Part shown: positions 55,771-63,817 of the stretch, piece after piece | How positions within the stretch are numbered: position 1 is the stretch's first letter | Layout of the letters: each line of letters opens with the position of its first letter | Source of the DNA: Parabacteroides massiliensis | GTDB taxonomy: Bacteria; Bacteroidota; Bacteroidia; Bacteroidales; Tannerellaceae | Direction: 5' to 3' | Assembly (NCBI RefSeq): GCF_900155425.1 | Contig: NZ_LT700191.1 | Coordinates: forward strand, 109,025 to 173,024 | DNA length: 64,000 nucleotides | The notes under the pieces: generated by a model | What the model saw: only the letters and a program-made list of their open reading frames with translations | What the model was told of the DNA's origin: nothing | Database searches by the model: none | Translations under genes and position numbers: made by a program

Positions 55771-56559
55771 ATGAAACTGATCGACACACACAACCATCTG
55801 TATTTAGAAGATTTTGATCCGGAACAGGATCAACTGATCACTGTCGCGAAAGAATCAGGCATAGACACCCTGCTCTTTCCGAATGTCGACACGACTACCA
55901 TCGAACGGATGCATGACTTATGCGACCGTTATCCGGATTTCGCCTACCCGATGATGGGGTTGCACCCGACCAGTGTAGACAAACATTATGCCGAGAATTT
56001 GAAGGTGACAGAGTCATGGCTCGGTAAACGCTCCTATTGCGGTATTGGAGAAATAGGGATCGACTTGTACTGGGACAAAACATACCTGAAAGAGCAGAAA
56101 GAAGTATTCGAAGAACAGCTCAGATGGAGCATCGATCTTAATCTGCCGGTCGCCATCCATACTCGAGAGGCATACCCGGAAGTTTTTGACTCTTTATATA
56201 AGGTAGGAGCTGATTCGCTTTCCGGGGTCTTTCACAGTTTTACCGGTAATGAAACCGAATTGGAAGAAATAAAAAAATTAAAAAATTTCAAAATCGGAAT
56301 AAATGGGGTTATTACATTTAAAAACTCCAAACTATCGGAAATCATCCGGCAAACAGACATAAAAAAAATAGTGTTGGAGACAGATGCCCCTTACCTCGCA
56401 CCTGTTCCCTACAGGGGAAAAAGGAACGAGCCGGCTTATATCTGGAAAACGGCTGAAAAAGTAGCTCAGACCTATGGACTGACACTCGAAGAGACCGTTG
56501 AAACAACACGGATTAATGCTCTAAAACTATTCAAAATCGAGAATAAACCTATATCGTGA
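55771..56559 (+). CDS. tatD: TatD-family metal-dependent hydrolase
   Basis: 262 residues. Metal motif DTHNHLY at the N-terminus, GEIGIDLYWD, VAIHTREAYPE, GVFHSFTGN and ETDAPYLAPVPYRGKRN. These are the TIM-barrel metallohydrolase signatures of TatD DNases. It starts 1 bp after the prenyl synthase gene. Confidence 0.93.
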   Translation: MKLIDTHNHLYLEDFDPEQDQLITVAKESGIDTLLFPNVDTTTIERMHDLCDRYPDFAYPMMGLHPTSVDKHYAENLKVTESWLGKRSYCGIGEIGIDLYWDKTYLKEQKEVFEEQLRWSIDLNLPVAIHTREAYPEVFDSLYKVGADSLSGVFHSFTGNETELEEIKKLKNFKIGINGVITFKNSKLSEIIRQTDIKKIVLETDAPYLAPVPYRGKRNEPAYIWKTAEKVAQTYGLTLEETVETTRINALKLFKIENKPIS

Positions 56560-56703
56560 GATATTTTCGCGCGTATTCAAAATTTATCCGTCAGATATTG
56601 TGCATATGTCAGGCAAAAACTATAGATTTGTGCACTGAAACGTTTGGATATGCGATTTTTTTCGTATTTTGCACCCGTTTTAGAAAAGCGGTGACTTGTT
56701 TTT

Positions 56704-56791
56704 GGAGAGATGCTCGAGTGGTTGAAGAGGCACGCCTGGAAAGCGTGTAAACCCCTAAAGGGTTTCGCGGGTTCGAATCCCGCTCTCTCCG
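56704..56791 (+). tRNA. tRNA-Ser (GGA anticodon)
   Basis: 88 bases, class II. Acceptor GGAGAGA pairs with TCTCTCC, discriminator G. The anticodon stem CACGC/GCGTG encloses CTGGAAA (anticodon GGA, reading UCC and UCU). A long variable arm (ACCCCTAAAGGGTTT) and the T-loop GTTCGAATC are present. CCA is not encoded. Confidence 0.97.
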
Positions 56792-56874
56792 CTTTAAGAT
56801 ACCATGACGATTATTAATAACTAAAAAAATAAAAACAAATAAGAGAATTATTAATCTTAAAAATTAAACACACA

Positions 56875-57612
56875 ATGAAAAAGTATTTTGCAAAAACGTT
56901 CATGAGTTTATGTGCTCTTGGAATCTCTTCTGTAGCATTCGCGCAAGAAGCTACCGAAACCGCTGTTGAAGGTGGCATGTACCAGGCTTTGAAGACTAAG
57001 TTTATCGAAGGTGGTGCCGACTTCATGAGTTTGGTTGCTATCGCATTGATTTTCGGTTTGGCTTTCTGCTTGGAAAGAATCATTTATTTGAACTTGGCTG
57101 AAACTAACTCCAGCAAATTGCTGAAAGGTATTGAAGATGCTTTGGATAAAGGAGATGTAGAAGGTGCAAAAGCTATTGCTCGTGATACGAGAGGTCCTAT
57201 CGCTTCTATCGCTTATCAAGGTTTGATGAGAATCGACCAAGGTATCGACGTTGTAGAAAAATCTATTGTTTCTTATGGTGGTGTTCAGGGCGGTCTTTTG
57301 GAAAAGAACATGTCTTGGATCACATTGTTTATTGCAATGGCTCCGTCATTAGGATTCTTGGGTACTGTAGTAGGTATGGTTATGGCGTTCGATAAAATCG
57401 AACAGGTTGGTGATATCAGCCCGACGGTTGTAGCAGGTGGTATGAAAGTGGCCTTGATCACAACAGTAGGTGGTTTGGTTGTAGCATTGATCCTTCAGGT
57501 ATTCTATAACTATTTGCTGAGCAAACTGGAAGCTATCCTGAACCAGATGGAAGATGCTTCTATCACTTTGCTGGATATGGTTATCAAATACAACCTCAAA
57601 TTTAAAAAATAA
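56875..57612 (+). CDS. exbB: ExbB/TolQ-type proton channel
   Basis: 245 residues with a cleavable signal (ISSVAFAQ), three membrane helices and the MotA/TolQ/ExbB domain (APSLGFLGTVVGMVMAFDKI, then GGMKVALITTVGGLVVALIL). With ExbD it forms the motor for TonB. First gene of a four-gene unit; TonB itself is about 2.8 kb upstream, separated by three other genes. Confidence 0.94.
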   Translation: MKKYFAKTFMSLCALGISSVAFAQEATETAVEGGMYQALKTKFIEGGADFMSLVAIALIFGLAFCLERIIYLNLAETNSSKLLKGIEDALDKGDVEGAKAIARDTRGPIASIAYQGLMRIDQGIDVVEKSIVSYGGVQGGLLEKNMSWITLFIAMAPSLGFLGTVVGMVMAFDKIEQVGDISPTVVAGGMKVALITTVGGLVVALILQVFYNYLLSKLEAILNQMEDASITLLDMVIKYNLKFKK

Positions 57613-57620
57613 TCAGACTT

Positions 57621-58094
57621 ATGGCAGTTACTAAAATAAGAAAAATGTCCAGTTGGACACTGCTGATAGTTTCACTTATCAGTATTGTCGTACTGGGTAT
57701 GTTCTTCTTCGGAGGCATTACGAATCCGGGAGAAGAAATGAAAGAATATGTATACACCGGCCTGTTATTGAACTGGACAACCGGATTGTTCTTTGTTACA
57801 ATCGTTTGTATGGTGTTATTTGCAATTTGGCAGTTTATCAATCTGTTAAAGGTTAGTCCTAAATCGGCAGTCGCTGCTTTAGGTGTGGTAGTTGCATTCG
57901 TTGCTATGTTATTCATTACCTACTCTATCGGTGACGGTACTCCTTTGCAGGGTCTGAACGCTGATTCACAACAGTATAATACGGCAGGTTGGTTGAAAAT
58001 TACAGATATGTGGATCAAATCTTCCATTGTTTTAATGGTATTGATCATCTTAGCTGTAGTAGCAGGTAGCATTAAGAAAATGCTGAACAGATAA
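57621..58094 (+). CDS. Four-helix membrane protein of the Exb cluster
   Basis: 157 residues. Four hydrophobic helices are visible (about 10-31, 48-70, 82-102 and 134-152). No known domain is recognised. It lies 8 bp after exbB and before exbD. I recall such a membrane protein between exbB and exbD in other Bacteroidota, so it is probably an accessory part of the motor. Function unknown. Confidence 0.85.
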   Translation: MAVTKIRKMSSWTLLIVSLISIVVLGMFFFGGITNPGEEMKEYVYTGLLLNWTTGLFFVTIVCMVLFAIWQFINLLKVSPKSAVAALGVVVAFVAMLFITYSIGDGTPLQGLNADSQQYNTAGWLKITDMWIKSSIVLMVLIILAVVAGSIKKMLNR

Positions 58095-58128
58095 TTAGTA
58101 ATAACGAATCGATAAAACAAAAAGCTAT

Positions 58129-58719
58129 ATGGCAAGAAAAAAGAGAAAAGTACCCGCAATGAATGCGACTTCTTCAGCCGATATTGCTTTCATGTTGCTT
58201 ATCTTCTTCCTTATTACTACATCCATGGATACAGATAAAGGTTTAGCAAGACGTTTGCCTCCTCCTGTACCTAAAGACCAAAAGAAGAATGATGTTGATG
58301 TTAATAAGAGAAACTTGTTGGTCGTTTTGATCAACAGTAGTAACCAAATTCTCTGTGGCGACAAGTTCGTTGACATCAAGCAATTGAAAGATGAGGTTAA
58401 AACATTCATTGACAATCCGTATAATGATGCAAACAAACCTGAAAAAACAGAAGAGGACGTTCCTTTCTTCGGAAAAGTAATGACCGCTAAAAAACACGTC
58501 ATCTCTCTGCAGAATGACCGTGGTACTGAATATCAGGCTTACATCAGTGTTCAGAACGAATTGGCAAAAGCATACAATGAACTGCGTGATGATATTTCCA
58601 GAAAGAAATTTGGAAAAGCATTCGCAGATCTGGATGAAGAACAACAAAAGGCTGTGCAGCAGATTTATCCGCAAAAGATTTCTGAAGCAGAACCTAAAAA
58701 TTATGGAGATAAGAAGTAA
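58129..58719 (+). CDS. exbD: ExbD/TolR-type protein (first copy)
   Basis: 196 residues. Cytoplasmic N-terminus, one membrane helix with the proton-carrying Asp (SSADIAFMLLIFFLI) and a periplasmic domain with an insertion compared with typical 140-residue ExbD. The stop TAA overlaps the next start as TAATG, so the two are coupled. Confidence 0.92.
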   Translation: MARKKRKVPAMNATSSADIAFMLLIFFLITTSMDTDKGLARRLPPPVPKDQKKNDVDVNKRNLLVVLINSSNQILCGDKFVDIKQLKDEVKTFIDNPYNDANKPEKTEEDVPFFGKVMTAKKHVISLQNDRGTEYQAYISVQNELAKAYNELRDDISRKKFGKAFADLDEEQQKAVQQIYPQKISEAEPKNYGDKK

Positions 58720-59186
58720 TGGGAAAGTTTAGTAAAGCGGGCGGACGTGAAATGCCCGAATTGAATACGTCATCATTACCTGACTTGGTGTTCGCTTTCT
58801 TGTTCTTCATCATGATGGTAACATCTATGCGTGAAGTAACATTGATGGTGCAATTCCGTGCTCCACAGGCTACTGAGCTTCAGAAGCTGGAAAAGAAATC
58901 GTTGGTTACATTCATCTATGTAGGAAAGCCCAATCAGGAATTTCAAGGGAAGATGGGTACTGAAGCCCGTTTGCAGTTGAACGACAAGTTCGCTGAAGTA
59001 TCGGAAATTCAGGACTATATTGCCCAAGAAAAATCCAGTATGAAAGAAGAAGACCAGCCGTTTATGACAGTGTCTATCAAGGCCGATAAGGAAACCAAGA
59101 TGGGTCTGATCACAGATGTTAAGCAGGCGCTTCGTGAAGCATATGCATTGAAGATTAGTTATTCTGCACGTCAGGCAGCTGACTGA
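58719..59186 (+). CDS. ExbD/TolR-type protein (second copy)
   Basis: 155 residues with TSSLPDLVFAFLFFIMM (the helix Asp conserved) and a periplasmic domain ending ALREAYALKIS. Two different ExbD paralogs suggest a hetero-oligomeric stator. Last gene of the unit; a bidirectional terminator follows. Confidence 0.92.
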   Translation: MGKFSKAGGREMPELNTSSLPDLVFAFLFFIMMVTSMREVTLMVQFRAPQATELQKLEKKSLVTFIYVGKPNQEFQGKMGTEARLQLNDKFAEVSEIQDYIAQEKSSMKEEDQPFMTVSIKADKETKMGLITDVKQALREAYALKISYSARQAAD

Positions 59187-59205
59187 TCTCAGGATATACA
59201 ATAAT

Positions 59206-59246
59206 AAAGTAGGAGGAAAACAGGATTGTTTTTCTCCTACTTTTGT
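59206..59246. terminator. Bidirectional terminator between exbD and the GNAT gene
   Basis: AAAGTAGGAG(G)AAAACA and TGTTTTTCTCCTACTTT around GGAT; T-rich on the right and A-rich on the left, so it can serve both convergent genes. Confidence 0.88.
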
Positions 59247-59248
59247 TT

Positions 59249-59797
59249 TCAACTAATCCCATATACATTCTTGTACAAGCAATTCTTCACCTGCTCGAAA
59301 GAATGCTCAAGATCAACGCCGCCATACGTCATAAGCCGCATTTCCAACCATCCCCCTCCGTTCCGATAAGGCGGCTGGTGATAAACATGCCCATCCAGAT
59401 TAAAGCCCAAACGTTCATAGAAGCCAATCCTGCGCTTGCTCATCTCATCGCCAGGCATTTCTACCTCCAAAACAACCGGAGTACCACAGACAGTCAAAAA
59501 TTGCCTCATAGCCTCCGCCCCTATTCCACCATTACGGGCAGCAGGATCAATTGCGAAATGTTCTACATAGGTGTAGTCTTCAAAAAACCAGCCGGTGATA
59601 AAACCGACATATCGGTCTTCCCTCGATAAGGCATACACAGAAAACCGAGGTTCGCCTTTAACCAAATGGCGAACAAGCGAAAAGTCGCGACGTTCCACTT
59701 CAGGAAAAGATTCCGTATATGTTTTCTCTATCAGGTCCAATACTGGATCAGAAAAGTCTTTTACAGACCTGCATACTACCACTGATTGTATACTCAT
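59249..59797 (-). CDS. GNAT-family N-acetyltransferase
   Basis: 182 residues. The acetyl-CoA loop ARNGGIGAEAM, the strand YVEHFAIDP before it and FYERLGF near the end define the GNAT fold. Substrate unknown. Convergent with exbD; divergent from the Lrp gene, with an inverted pair of promoter-like boxes between them. Confidence 0.9.
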   Translation of the reverse strand: MSIQSVVVCRSVKDFSDPVLDLIEKTYTESFPEVERRDFSLVRHLVKGEPRFSVYALSREDRYVGFITGWFFEDYTYVEHFAIDPAARNGGIGAEAMRQFLTVCGTPVVLEVEMPGDEMSKRRIGFYERLGFNLDGHVYHQPPYRNGGGWLEMRLMTYGGVDLEHSFEQVKNCLYKNVYGIS

Positions 59798-59888
59798 AAA
59801 ATTATAAAATTGAAGATTATTACCACTAAAGAAACTTACAAACTAAAATATTCCGCCTAAAAATAGAGATTAATCATTAGAGATTATA

Positions 59889-59938
59889 TATATTTGTATT
59901 AAGATTGTAAGAATCGATTATACAGATATACAAATATA
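59889..59938. promoter_or_regulatory. Symmetric promoter/operator region of the Lrp gene
   Basis: TATATTTGTAT at 59889-59899 and ATACAAATATA at 59928-59938 are an 11-bp inverted repeat, giving one -7 box toward the Lrp gene and one toward the GNAT gene, with AATCGATT between them. Lrp regulators often bind such symmetric DNA and control themselves; that is inference. Confidence 0.5.
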
Positions 59939-59946
59939 GATAAATT

Positions 59947-60420
59947 ATGGCACACCATCAACTGGATGAACTTGACGAAAAAATATTAAAACTAATCATT
60001 GGCAATGCCCGTATGCCTTTCCTTGAAGTTGCACGGGAATGTAATGTATCGGGGGCAGCTATACACCAACGTATACAAAAACTTACTAACTTAGGCGTAA
60101 TCAAAGGATCGGAATTTATTGTCGATAACACAAAAGTGGGTTATGAAACTTGTGCATACATGGGGTTGTTCCTTAAATCTCCCGGACAGTTTCCTTCGGT
60201 TACGGAAGCCCTGAAAGAAATTCCAGAAGTGGTAGAATGCCATTATACGACAGGGCAATATGACTTATTTATAAAGATATATGCGAAGAATAATCAGCAC
60301 TTGTTAAGCATTATCCATAATAAACTGCAACCATTAGGTCTTGCCCGAACCGAATCTCTGATTTCTTTCAAGGAAGCATTCAAACGGCAAATTCCAATCG
60401 ACTTGGATGATGAAGATTAA
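59947..60420 (+). CDS. Lrp/AsnC-family transcriptional regulator
   Basis: 157 residues. N-terminal helix-turn-helix (LDEKILKLIIGNARMPFLEV then CNVSGAAIHQRIQKL) and a C-terminal RAM/ligand-binding domain (YTTGQYDLFIKIYAKN). It would sense an amino acid. Its targets are unknown. An intrinsic terminator follows. Confidence 0.93.
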   Translation: MAHHQLDELDEKILKLIIGNARMPFLEVARECNVSGAAIHQRIQKLTNLGVIKGSEFIVDNTKVGYETCAYMGLFLKSPGQFPSVTEALKEIPEVVECHYTTGQYDLFIKIYAKNNQHLLSIIHNKLQPLGLARTESLISFKEAFKRQIPIDLDDED

Positions 60421-60446
60421 ACGGCACTATAAAATATTTGTGTATG

Positions 60447-60485
60447 AAAAATACGGGATTCAAAACGAGTTCCGTATTTTTTATT
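60447..60485 (+). terminator. Terminator of the Lrp gene
   Basis: AAAATACGG and CCGTATTTT, then TT and an AT-rich tail. Confidence 0.82.
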
Positions 60486-60729
60486 TAATGCATTTTTCCT
60501 ATCAGGAGGGGATTTTCTCACCCGACAAACTATAGAGATTAGACGTAGTACAGCAACGTTGTTATACCAACGTGTAAGCGACGTCTTGTAGTGTCTTTAT
60601 GGCGTTCTTTGAGGATCATCCTGAGTGAATATGTAAGCGAATGAGCTTCTTCCAGATCAGGAATGGCGATGATAGTTCCTTTTCCTCCGCATAAATGAAT
60701 TTTCCAGTCTCGGTTCCGACTTAGTATTT
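60486..60729. other. Gene-free stretch left of the insertion sequence
   Basis: A minus-strand frame ends at 60539, but its start lies inside the insertion sequence and it resembles nothing I know. No promoter or RNA is evident. It may be the decayed 3' end of an older gene. Confidence 0.3.
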
Positions 60730-60756
60730 CCGGGTCAGTCCGAAAACCCTGTGGGT
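60730..60756 (+). repeat. Left terminal inverted repeat
   Basis: CCGGGTCAGTCCG followed by AAAACCCTGTGGGT. The right copy (63818-63844) matches in inverse at all but one position. Confidence 0.85.
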
Positions 60757-60816
60757 GTGTTATGTTAAAATGCGAAAGTGAACTATCTTTGCGGAAGATA
60801 AAAAAATAACAATCCA

Positions 60817-61184
60817 ATGAATTCTAATCGCAATCTATATAAGTTACTACGAGTCATCTTTCCGGAAGTTTTAATGGAGTATTTCGATATCTCCGGTTGG
60901 CATGACGGCTCTGATAAAATCGAAGTTTGGCTTGAAGAAAAACACTACCTGGAACGTTCAGACTACAAGAGTGGAACCGTGATCTCCCATGGTTTTACCG
61001 ATGAGAAAGTTATTCAGGACTTTCCTTTGCGTGGCAAACCTGTTTATCTCCACGTAAGGCGTCGTCGCTGGTATGACAAAGCTACGAGGGAAACGTTTTC
61101 CTATACCTAGGATGACCTAACTGCCGAAGGGACGAAACTCACTCCTGAGTTCGTTGCTTTTTTAAAAGTCCCCCACCCACAGGG
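60817..61184 (+). pseudogene. orfA (N-terminal region) of the ISL3-like element, broken
   Basis: The frame begins MNSNRNLYKLLRVIFPEV and carries LRGKPVYLHVRRRRWYDK, typical of the ISAon1-type N-terminal region protein. An in-frame amber TAG at 61108 cuts it to 97 residues, and coding similarity resumes at once (DDLTAEGTKLTPEFVAFLK). IS110 then interrupts it. Removing IS110 between the two CAGGG copies rejoins the frame to a TAA at 62847, 5 bp before orfB. So orfA has suffered both a nonsense mutation and an insertion. Confidence 0.75.
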
Positions 61185-61211
61185 CGTGAACGAAATGTAA
61201 AGAACCCATTC

Positions 61212-61232
61212 AGTTACGGCTATGCCGTAACT
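61212..61232 (+). other. Subterminal hairpin of the IS110 left end
   Basis: AGTTACGGC and GCCGTAACT (9 bp, perfect) around TAT. It lies upstream of the -7 box, so it may be a transposase site rather than part of the RNA. Confidence 0.6.
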
Positions 61233-61268
61233 ATTCGTATTTGTATTTCTACAATATTTTATAAAAGG

Positions 61269-61276
61269 TATCTTTG
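61269..61276 (+). promoter_or_regulatory. -7 box in the IS110 left end
   Basis: TATCTTTG; the nearest TTTG (61240-61243) gives a 25-bp spacer, longer than usual. Transcription from here would produce the structured RNA and the transposase mRNA. Confidence 0.5.
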
Positions 61277-61281
61277 CCGTT

Positions 61282-61446
61282 GACAAGCAAGTAAGTCAGA
61301 TCACTAATGGACTTTCAAGTTCAATTAAAAGTATGACACTGTAGGTCTGTAGAATGATTATTGGCCGATAGATGCCTTATGGAAGAGTACCTCACGTTCC
61401 GAGAGACCACAGGCTTGTCTATTTTATTCATCAAAATCTATAGACA
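61282..61446 (+). ncRNA. Candidate IS110 bridge RNA / structured leader
   Basis: A closing stem GACAAGC (61282-61288) with GCTTGTC (61413-61419) encloses two domains: one with a small GGACT-TTCA-AGTTC hairpin (61309-61322) flanked by loop strands, and one closed by CTGTAGGTC (61339-61347) with GACCACAG (61405-61412). IS110 elements of the IS621 group encode a bridge RNA with two guide loops in this same place. The 3' strand of the closing stem also fits a second hairpin (TTGTCTAT/ATAGACAA, 61415-61447) that covers the transposase start. Folds were judged by eye only. Confidence 0.5.
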
Positions 61447-62799
61447 ATGGCAAAAAATGCAAAAATGATCAAATCCTCTGACGGAAACAAGCTTGCAATT
61501 GTAAATCCGGACGCTGCGGGTATTGATATTGCTGACGCTGAAATGCAAGTATGTGTTCCCGAGGACCGGGATGGAGATAACAACCGTAGATTTGGCAGTT
61601 TTACCTGTGAGCTCAATGAGATTATTACATGGCTGAAAGATTGTCATATTACAACCGTAGCGATGGAAGCTACGGGGATTTATTATCTGTCGCTTTTTCT
61701 AAAACTACAGGATGCCGACATTGAAGTAATCCTGGTCAATCCGCTTGATGTAAAAAACTTGGCTGGTCATAAGACTGATTCCGCTGATGCCGAATGGCTG
61801 ATGTTATTACACCGTTATGGGCTATTAAAACCGTGCTATCAACCCGGTAATGCCGCTAGGCAGATAAGAAATCTTACTCGGCAGCGTAATAACCTCTTAC
61901 GCTCTGCGGAAAAACAAATCCTGTATATGCAGAAATCTCTTGAATTGATGAATGTAAAGTTGTCTACTGTGATATCGGACGTCACAGGATTATCAGGAAG
62001 AAGGATAATCTCAGCTATTTTGGCAGGCAATCGAATTCCGGAGTATTTAGCATCGCTGGCGATGTCTAATTGTAAAGCCAGCAAGGAAGAGATTGCCTTG
62101 TCTCTGGAAGGGACATGGGATGCCGACCTGTTGTTCACACTTAAACAAAGTGTAGAGGCCTATGATTTCTTTATTAATCAGATTGCCGATTGCGACCATG
62201 AGATCGAGAAACTTCTGAAACTATATCAAGCTCAAATGGATACGAACTCAGAGCCGCTTGTTCGTTACAAAAGAAAAAAAAGTAGCCGTTCCAAGAACGC
62301 CCCTGTCATAGATATAGAACAGTATGCTTTTTCCATATGGGGTGTCAACGTATTCGAGATCCCCGGCCTGAAGGATACAGCTGTTATGCAGCTTATTGGA
62401 GAACTTGGACATGATTTTATAGATAAGTTTGAAACTGCGGAGAAATTCAGTCGGTGGTGCAACCTTGTCCCCAATAATAAAATATCAGGTGGTAAGTTGC
62501 TTTCCAGCCGCATAATGAAGAAAAAGAATATTGTTGGTCAGATATTCAGGACTGCAGCCTCACCAATGGCACGAGACAAGGGTGAAGTCGGCAACTATTA
62601 TAGACGAATACGTGCAAGAAGTGGTGCTTTACAAGCAAATGTAGCTACAGCTCACAAAATAGCAAAGATTTTCTATACAATGGTGAAAACCAAACATGCC
62701 TATGATCCTGGCAAAGTTGGACTTTGCGAGAAAGAGATAACTGAAAGGAAAATTGCCAAATTGGAAAAAGCACTCGCAAGGCTCATGAAGGCATCTTAA
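61447..62799 (+). CDS. IS110-family transposase (DEDD recombinase)
   Basis: 450 residues. RuvC-like N-terminal domain with the tetrad Asp27 (GID), Glu74 (AMEATG), Asp111 and Asp114 (TDSADAEW), followed by a long helical middle and a C-terminal transposase_20 domain (EIPGLKDTAVMQLIGELG, SGGKLLSSRI, YYRRIRARSG). The family cuts and joins DNA with the bridge RNA as guide. Intact, so the element may be active. Confidence 0.92.
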   Translation: MAKNAKMIKSSDGNKLAIVNPDAAGIDIADAEMQVCVPEDRDGDNNRRFGSFTCELNEIITWLKDCHITTVAMEATGIYYLSLFLKLQDADIEVILVNPLDVKNLAGHKTDSADAEWLMLLHRYGLLKPCYQPGNAARQIRNLTRQRNNLLRSAEKQILYMQKSLELMNVKLSTVISDVTGLSGRRIISAILAGNRIPEYLASLAMSNCKASKEEIALSLEGTWDADLLFTLKQSVEAYDFFINQIADCDHEIEKLLKLYQAQMDTNSEPLVRYKRKKSSRSKNAPVIDIEQYAFSIWGVNVFEIPGLKDTAVMQLIGELGHDFIDKFETAEKFSRWCNLVPNNKISGGKLLSSRIMKKKNIVGQIFRTAASPMARDKGEVGNYYRRIRARSGALQANVATAHKIAKIFYTMVKTKHAYDPGKVGLCEKEITERKIAKLEKALARLMKAS

Positions 62800-62854
62800 G
62801 GCAGGGGTTCTATGGAAGAAGAAGATTGAAACTACCGCAGCGAGCATAAACTCC

Positions 62855-63808
62855 ATGGCAGATTCTTATGGTGTAAACGGTAAACAGTTAACTTCCCAGT
62901 ACAAGGAGTTTATCAGCACATACCGACAATGGGACCAGTTAGGTCATGCCTCAGAATATGTCCTGTTCAAACAAAACATAGGTCCCAGCCTTTGTATTGA
63001 CGAGACTTCTTTGAGCTGCGGAGAATTGTATACTGTTGTCACTAACCGTGCGGGACATGGTGGCAGAGGTACCCTTGTGGCCATGATACGTGGCACGAAG
63101 TCTGAAGACGTCATAAAGGTGCTTGAAATGATTTATGTCTCCAAACGCAAGACGGTCAAAGAGGTCACTTTGGATCTTTCACCGACCATGATGCGGATTG
63201 TCCGAACGGCTTTTCCCAATGCCACTATGACCAATGACCGGTTTCATGTACAGAAGCTCTTTTATGAGGCAATTGATGAGCTCAGGGTTACTTATCGCTG
63301 GATGGCACGGGATTTAGAGAACGATGAAAATCAGCGGTGCAAAGAACAAAATATAGAGTATGTCCCGTTTCGATATGCCAATGGTGATACCCGTAAGCAG
63401 CTGTTGGCAAGGGCCAAACATGTTCTTGTCAAGCATTATAGTAAATGGACTGAATCCCAAAGAATACGTGCGGAAATCATATTCGAACATTATCCGGAAC
63501 TGAAATCAGTTTACGACTTGGCTATAGAATTGACCTATATATATAATAAGCACTATGACAAGGATGTGGCACGTGGAAAGCTTGCCTTGTGGTACAATAA
63601 AATAGAAAAGCTGGGATACGGATGTTTCAGAACCGTAACAAATACCATGCAGAACTATTATGAAACAATACTAAACTATTTCGTTAACAGGGAAACGAAT
63701 GCATTTGCTGAATCATTCAATGCAAAAATTAAAGCTTTCAGAGCACAGTTCAGGGGAGTCGGAGATATACCATTCTTTATGTTTAGATTATGCAAGCCAA
63801 CAGTGTAA
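62855..63808 (+). CDS. DDE transposase (orfB) of the ISL3-like element
   Basis: 317 residues, complete. It starts MADSYGVNGKQLTSQYKEF. The DDE catalytic triad is readable as Asp49 (CIDETS), Asp107 or Asp128 (LDLSPTM; NDRFHV) and Glu286 (AFAESFNAKIK). These are DDE_Tnp_ISL3 signatures as in ISAon1-type elements. With orfA broken the element is probably not autonomous, unless orfB works alone. Confidence 0.9.
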   Translation: MADSYGVNGKQLTSQYKEFISTYRQWDQLGHASEYVLFKQNIGPSLCIDETSLSCGELYTVVTNRAGHGGRGTLVAMIRGTKSEDVIKVLEMIYVSKRKTVKEVTLDLSPTMMRIVRTAFPNATMTNDRFHVQKLFYEAIDELRVTYRWMARDLENDENQRCKEQNIEYVPFRYANGDTRKQLLARAKHVLVKHYSKWTESQRIRAEIIFEHYPELKSVYDLAIELTYIYNKHYDKDVARGKLALWYNKIEKLGYGCFRTVTNTMQNYYETILNYFVNRETNAFAESFNAKIKAFRAQFRGVGDIPFFMFRLCKPTV

Positions 63809-63817
63809 ATTTAACAT

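Larger units (their letters stand above)
61180..62806 (+). mobile_element. IS110-family element inside the ISL3-like element
   Basis: CAGGG is present at both junctions (61180-61184 and 62802-62806), consistent with a shared core of IS110 recombination, and no terminal inverted repeats are seen. The left non-coding end is about 260 bp and the right only a few bases after the transposase stop, as expected for the IS110 group with the RNA in the left end. An alternative junction at TTAA (61162 and 62796) also rejoins orfA in frame. Confidence 0.75.

Noticed and set aside
60539..60817. 92-codon minus-strand frame left of the insertion sequence
   Set aside because: Its start lies inside the inverted repeat of the element, so at least the N-terminus is artificial. 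No recognisable domain, and the right flank of the element does not continue it.
61104..61116. Programmed readthrough or frameshift at the orfA amber codon
   Set aside because: The similarity continues in the same frame after TAG and there is no slippery run; a simple nonsense mutation is more likely.
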